Of a stretch of 64,000 nucleotides of DNA, positions 62,690 through 64,000 are shown in pieces. Origin of the DNA: Sipunculus nudus (taxonomy: Eukaryota > Annelida > Sipuncula > Golfingiida > Sipunculidae); the NCBI GenBank assembly GCA_026874595.1, contig CM049315.1, forward strand, positions 11,718,664-11,782,663, in the 5' to 3' direction. The notes beneath the pieces are model-generated. The model did not search any database. It saw only the letters and a program-made list of their open reading frames with translations, and had not been told where the DNA came from. Positions within the stretch are counted from its first letter, which is position 1; every line of letters starts with the position of its first letter. A program made the translations under genes and the position numbers.

Positions 62690-63207
62690 GTAATGTAATA
62701 TTTTTGTTATCATCTGTGTGCTCTAGGTACAATAAAATCTCAAAATTATGACCACCATTGGGACTTTTATAAAGTGGTTGCATGTGCAAGTTAGTTATGT
62801 AAGGCCAAAAAAATAAAAGGTATGGTTCTCAGGCACAGCCCGCATCAGTTTCAACCCCTGGAATCAAACATTTTTATTTTGGTTTTCATCCAACAAGAAG
62901 ATATTATAATACAATTTCGTTACAATTTCCTTTGTTACGTAGTGTTTTTACCTGTTTACTAGAAAAAAAACTGTTACTTTCATGCTTTTTACTGATCATA
63001 TGACATTTTTCTAGAAATATACAAAAAGGGTAAAAAAAAAATACTGCCCGCCCGCATTGATTTCTGAAATAAGTGCCTGAGAACCATACTTTTTTTATTT
63101 TTTGGCCTAAGTGAGATCTTATATGAACAGCGAAAAAAAATATGAACCCTGAAAAAGTGCTTGTTATTTTGAGCTGATTGCTAAACTCAGATGGCAATGA
63201 AATGAGG

Positions 63208-64000
63208 TTTTTAGCTCAGCTTACTTTAAGTCAACTGAGGTATAGGAATGGCACTTTGTCCGTTTTTCCGGCCGTCCGTTAGCAGGGCACAAATCATAAC
63301 TGCTGGTCCTAGAAACTTCTAAGTTAAAATCCAAGTAGGTCAAATAAAAATCTCCTTGGAAACCTGAAATTAGGTCACTGTGACCTATATCCTCGGAGCT
63401 ATGGGGCTTGAAAGTACCCCCCAGAATAATCAAAAATATAATACAAAACCTCCAATATCTTGATAATTAATGAATGGATTGTCATGAATCTTGCCTTGAA
63501 TATTGACCATGACTAGTTTGGTCAGTTCCTAAAAAGTGGTTGCGCCATCTGTATTTTTTTTTGTCATTTTATGATTTAAACGAATATTTTTCTGTTTTTT
63601 TACTATAAAATGACAACAATCATGTCAGTTTCTCAGCTGTAATTACATCTAGTGTCCCAAATGCTGGTGTGTTTATTGATCATGTGATTTTGGGGTCACG
63701 AGGTCAAAGGTCAAGGTCACAGGACTCACTTATTTAAAAAGATTATGGCTGCATTTTAGCCAAGCTTTTCATCCCAAACTTTCCATTTTGCACATTTAGC
63801 TGATTTGCCAGTATGGGGAGAGCATAAATGAATTTGGGGTCACATGGTCAAAGGTCAAGGTCACAGGGGCCATCTGTTCACAAATTAGTTTCCAGATGAT
63901 AACTCCAGTTTAGTTTGACATATTGGTTTCAAATGTAACTTATATATGACTCGCCACTAAAGTAAGAACCTTGTCGATTTTGGGGTTCAACAGTCAAAGG
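63208..64000 (-). repeat. Repeat with CTGAGCTAAAAA terminus but an H4-like body (runs off the window)
   Basis: The terminus at 63208 (TTTTTAGCTCAGCTTAC) belongs to the family at 17555 and 57081. The body toward 64000 carries AGGTCAAAGGTCAAGGTCA twice and resembles the interior of H4. It appears to be a mosaic of the two families. Confidence 0.6.

Larger units (their letters stand above)
61037..62740 (+). repeat. Tandem 76-bp units built from the 3' half of TAF7 exon 3 and its donor
   Basis: The motif ACAGTAAA...CTCAG|GTAAT recurs at 61037 (the real exon), 61113 and 62652, with a fourth degenerate start at 62729. Each unit contains about 38 bp of exon sequence, a splice donor and a short intron stretch containing TTTTGTTATCATCTGTGTGC. 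Removing the 1463-bp transposable element at 61155-62617 restores an exact 76-bp period between the second and third units. Confidence 0.9.

Overview
This is a eukaryotic, AT-rich, intron- and repeat-laden window, most likely from a mollusc and probably a marine bivalve. That assignment is inference. It rests on intron-rich animal genes, on non-autonomous transposons with internal tandem repeats like the pearl elements described from oysters, and on the density of dispersed repeats containing 'gacggacg' or 'tgaccttgaccttt'. Only two protein-coding genes can be supported. They lie head to head: a six-exon NIPA-family magnesium transporter on the minus strand (stop codon at 27918, predicted start at 47292) and TAF7, a TFIID subunit, on the plus strand (exons at 52802, 60392 and 60994, continuing past the right edge).

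Layout. Positions 1-3600 hold AT-rich dispersed repeats with a CpG-rich core. Positions 3633-15140 are two tandem copies of a roughly 5-6 kb segment. Each copy has a 1 kb flank, a 27-bp minisatellite and a long, almost pure C/T array punctuated by GTGGCGCC; the second copy carries a LINE insertion with a 12-bp target-site duplication. Positions 15377-20560 hold a truncated Helentron-like element and a second dispersed repeat. Positions 21600-23460 are a 26-bp satellite with a 13-monomer higher-order unit. The transporter gene fills 27.7-47.3 kb, with two Helentron-like elements in its introns and a third nested inside another repeat. Positions 47.3-52.8 kb are the intergenic region between the two genes and contain a TA-flanked MITE. 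TAF7 fills the rest. Its first intron holds a LINE fragment, a duplicated SINE-bearing block, a foldback element and further repeats. Its third intron begins with a tandem array built from the exon's own 3' half, into which a complete 1463-bp Helentron-like element has inserted.

The most interesting signals are four. (1) The transporter's TGA stop sits in the context TGA CTA G, the known readthrough motif, and is followed in frame by 74 codons of protein-like sequence ending in TAG. (2) TAF7 exon 3 is followed by tandem 76-bp copies of its own 3' end, each with a splice donor. (3) A family of Helentron-like elements shows asymmetric terminal inverted repeats, CTAG ends and arrays of a 12-bp palindrome at alternating spacings; two insertions can be shown to lack target-site duplication by comparison with internal paralogues. 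(4) A related repeat body carries repeated nuclear-receptor-type half sites. The two genes have no evident functional link; one acts in membrane Mg2+ transport, the other in Pol II transcription initiation.
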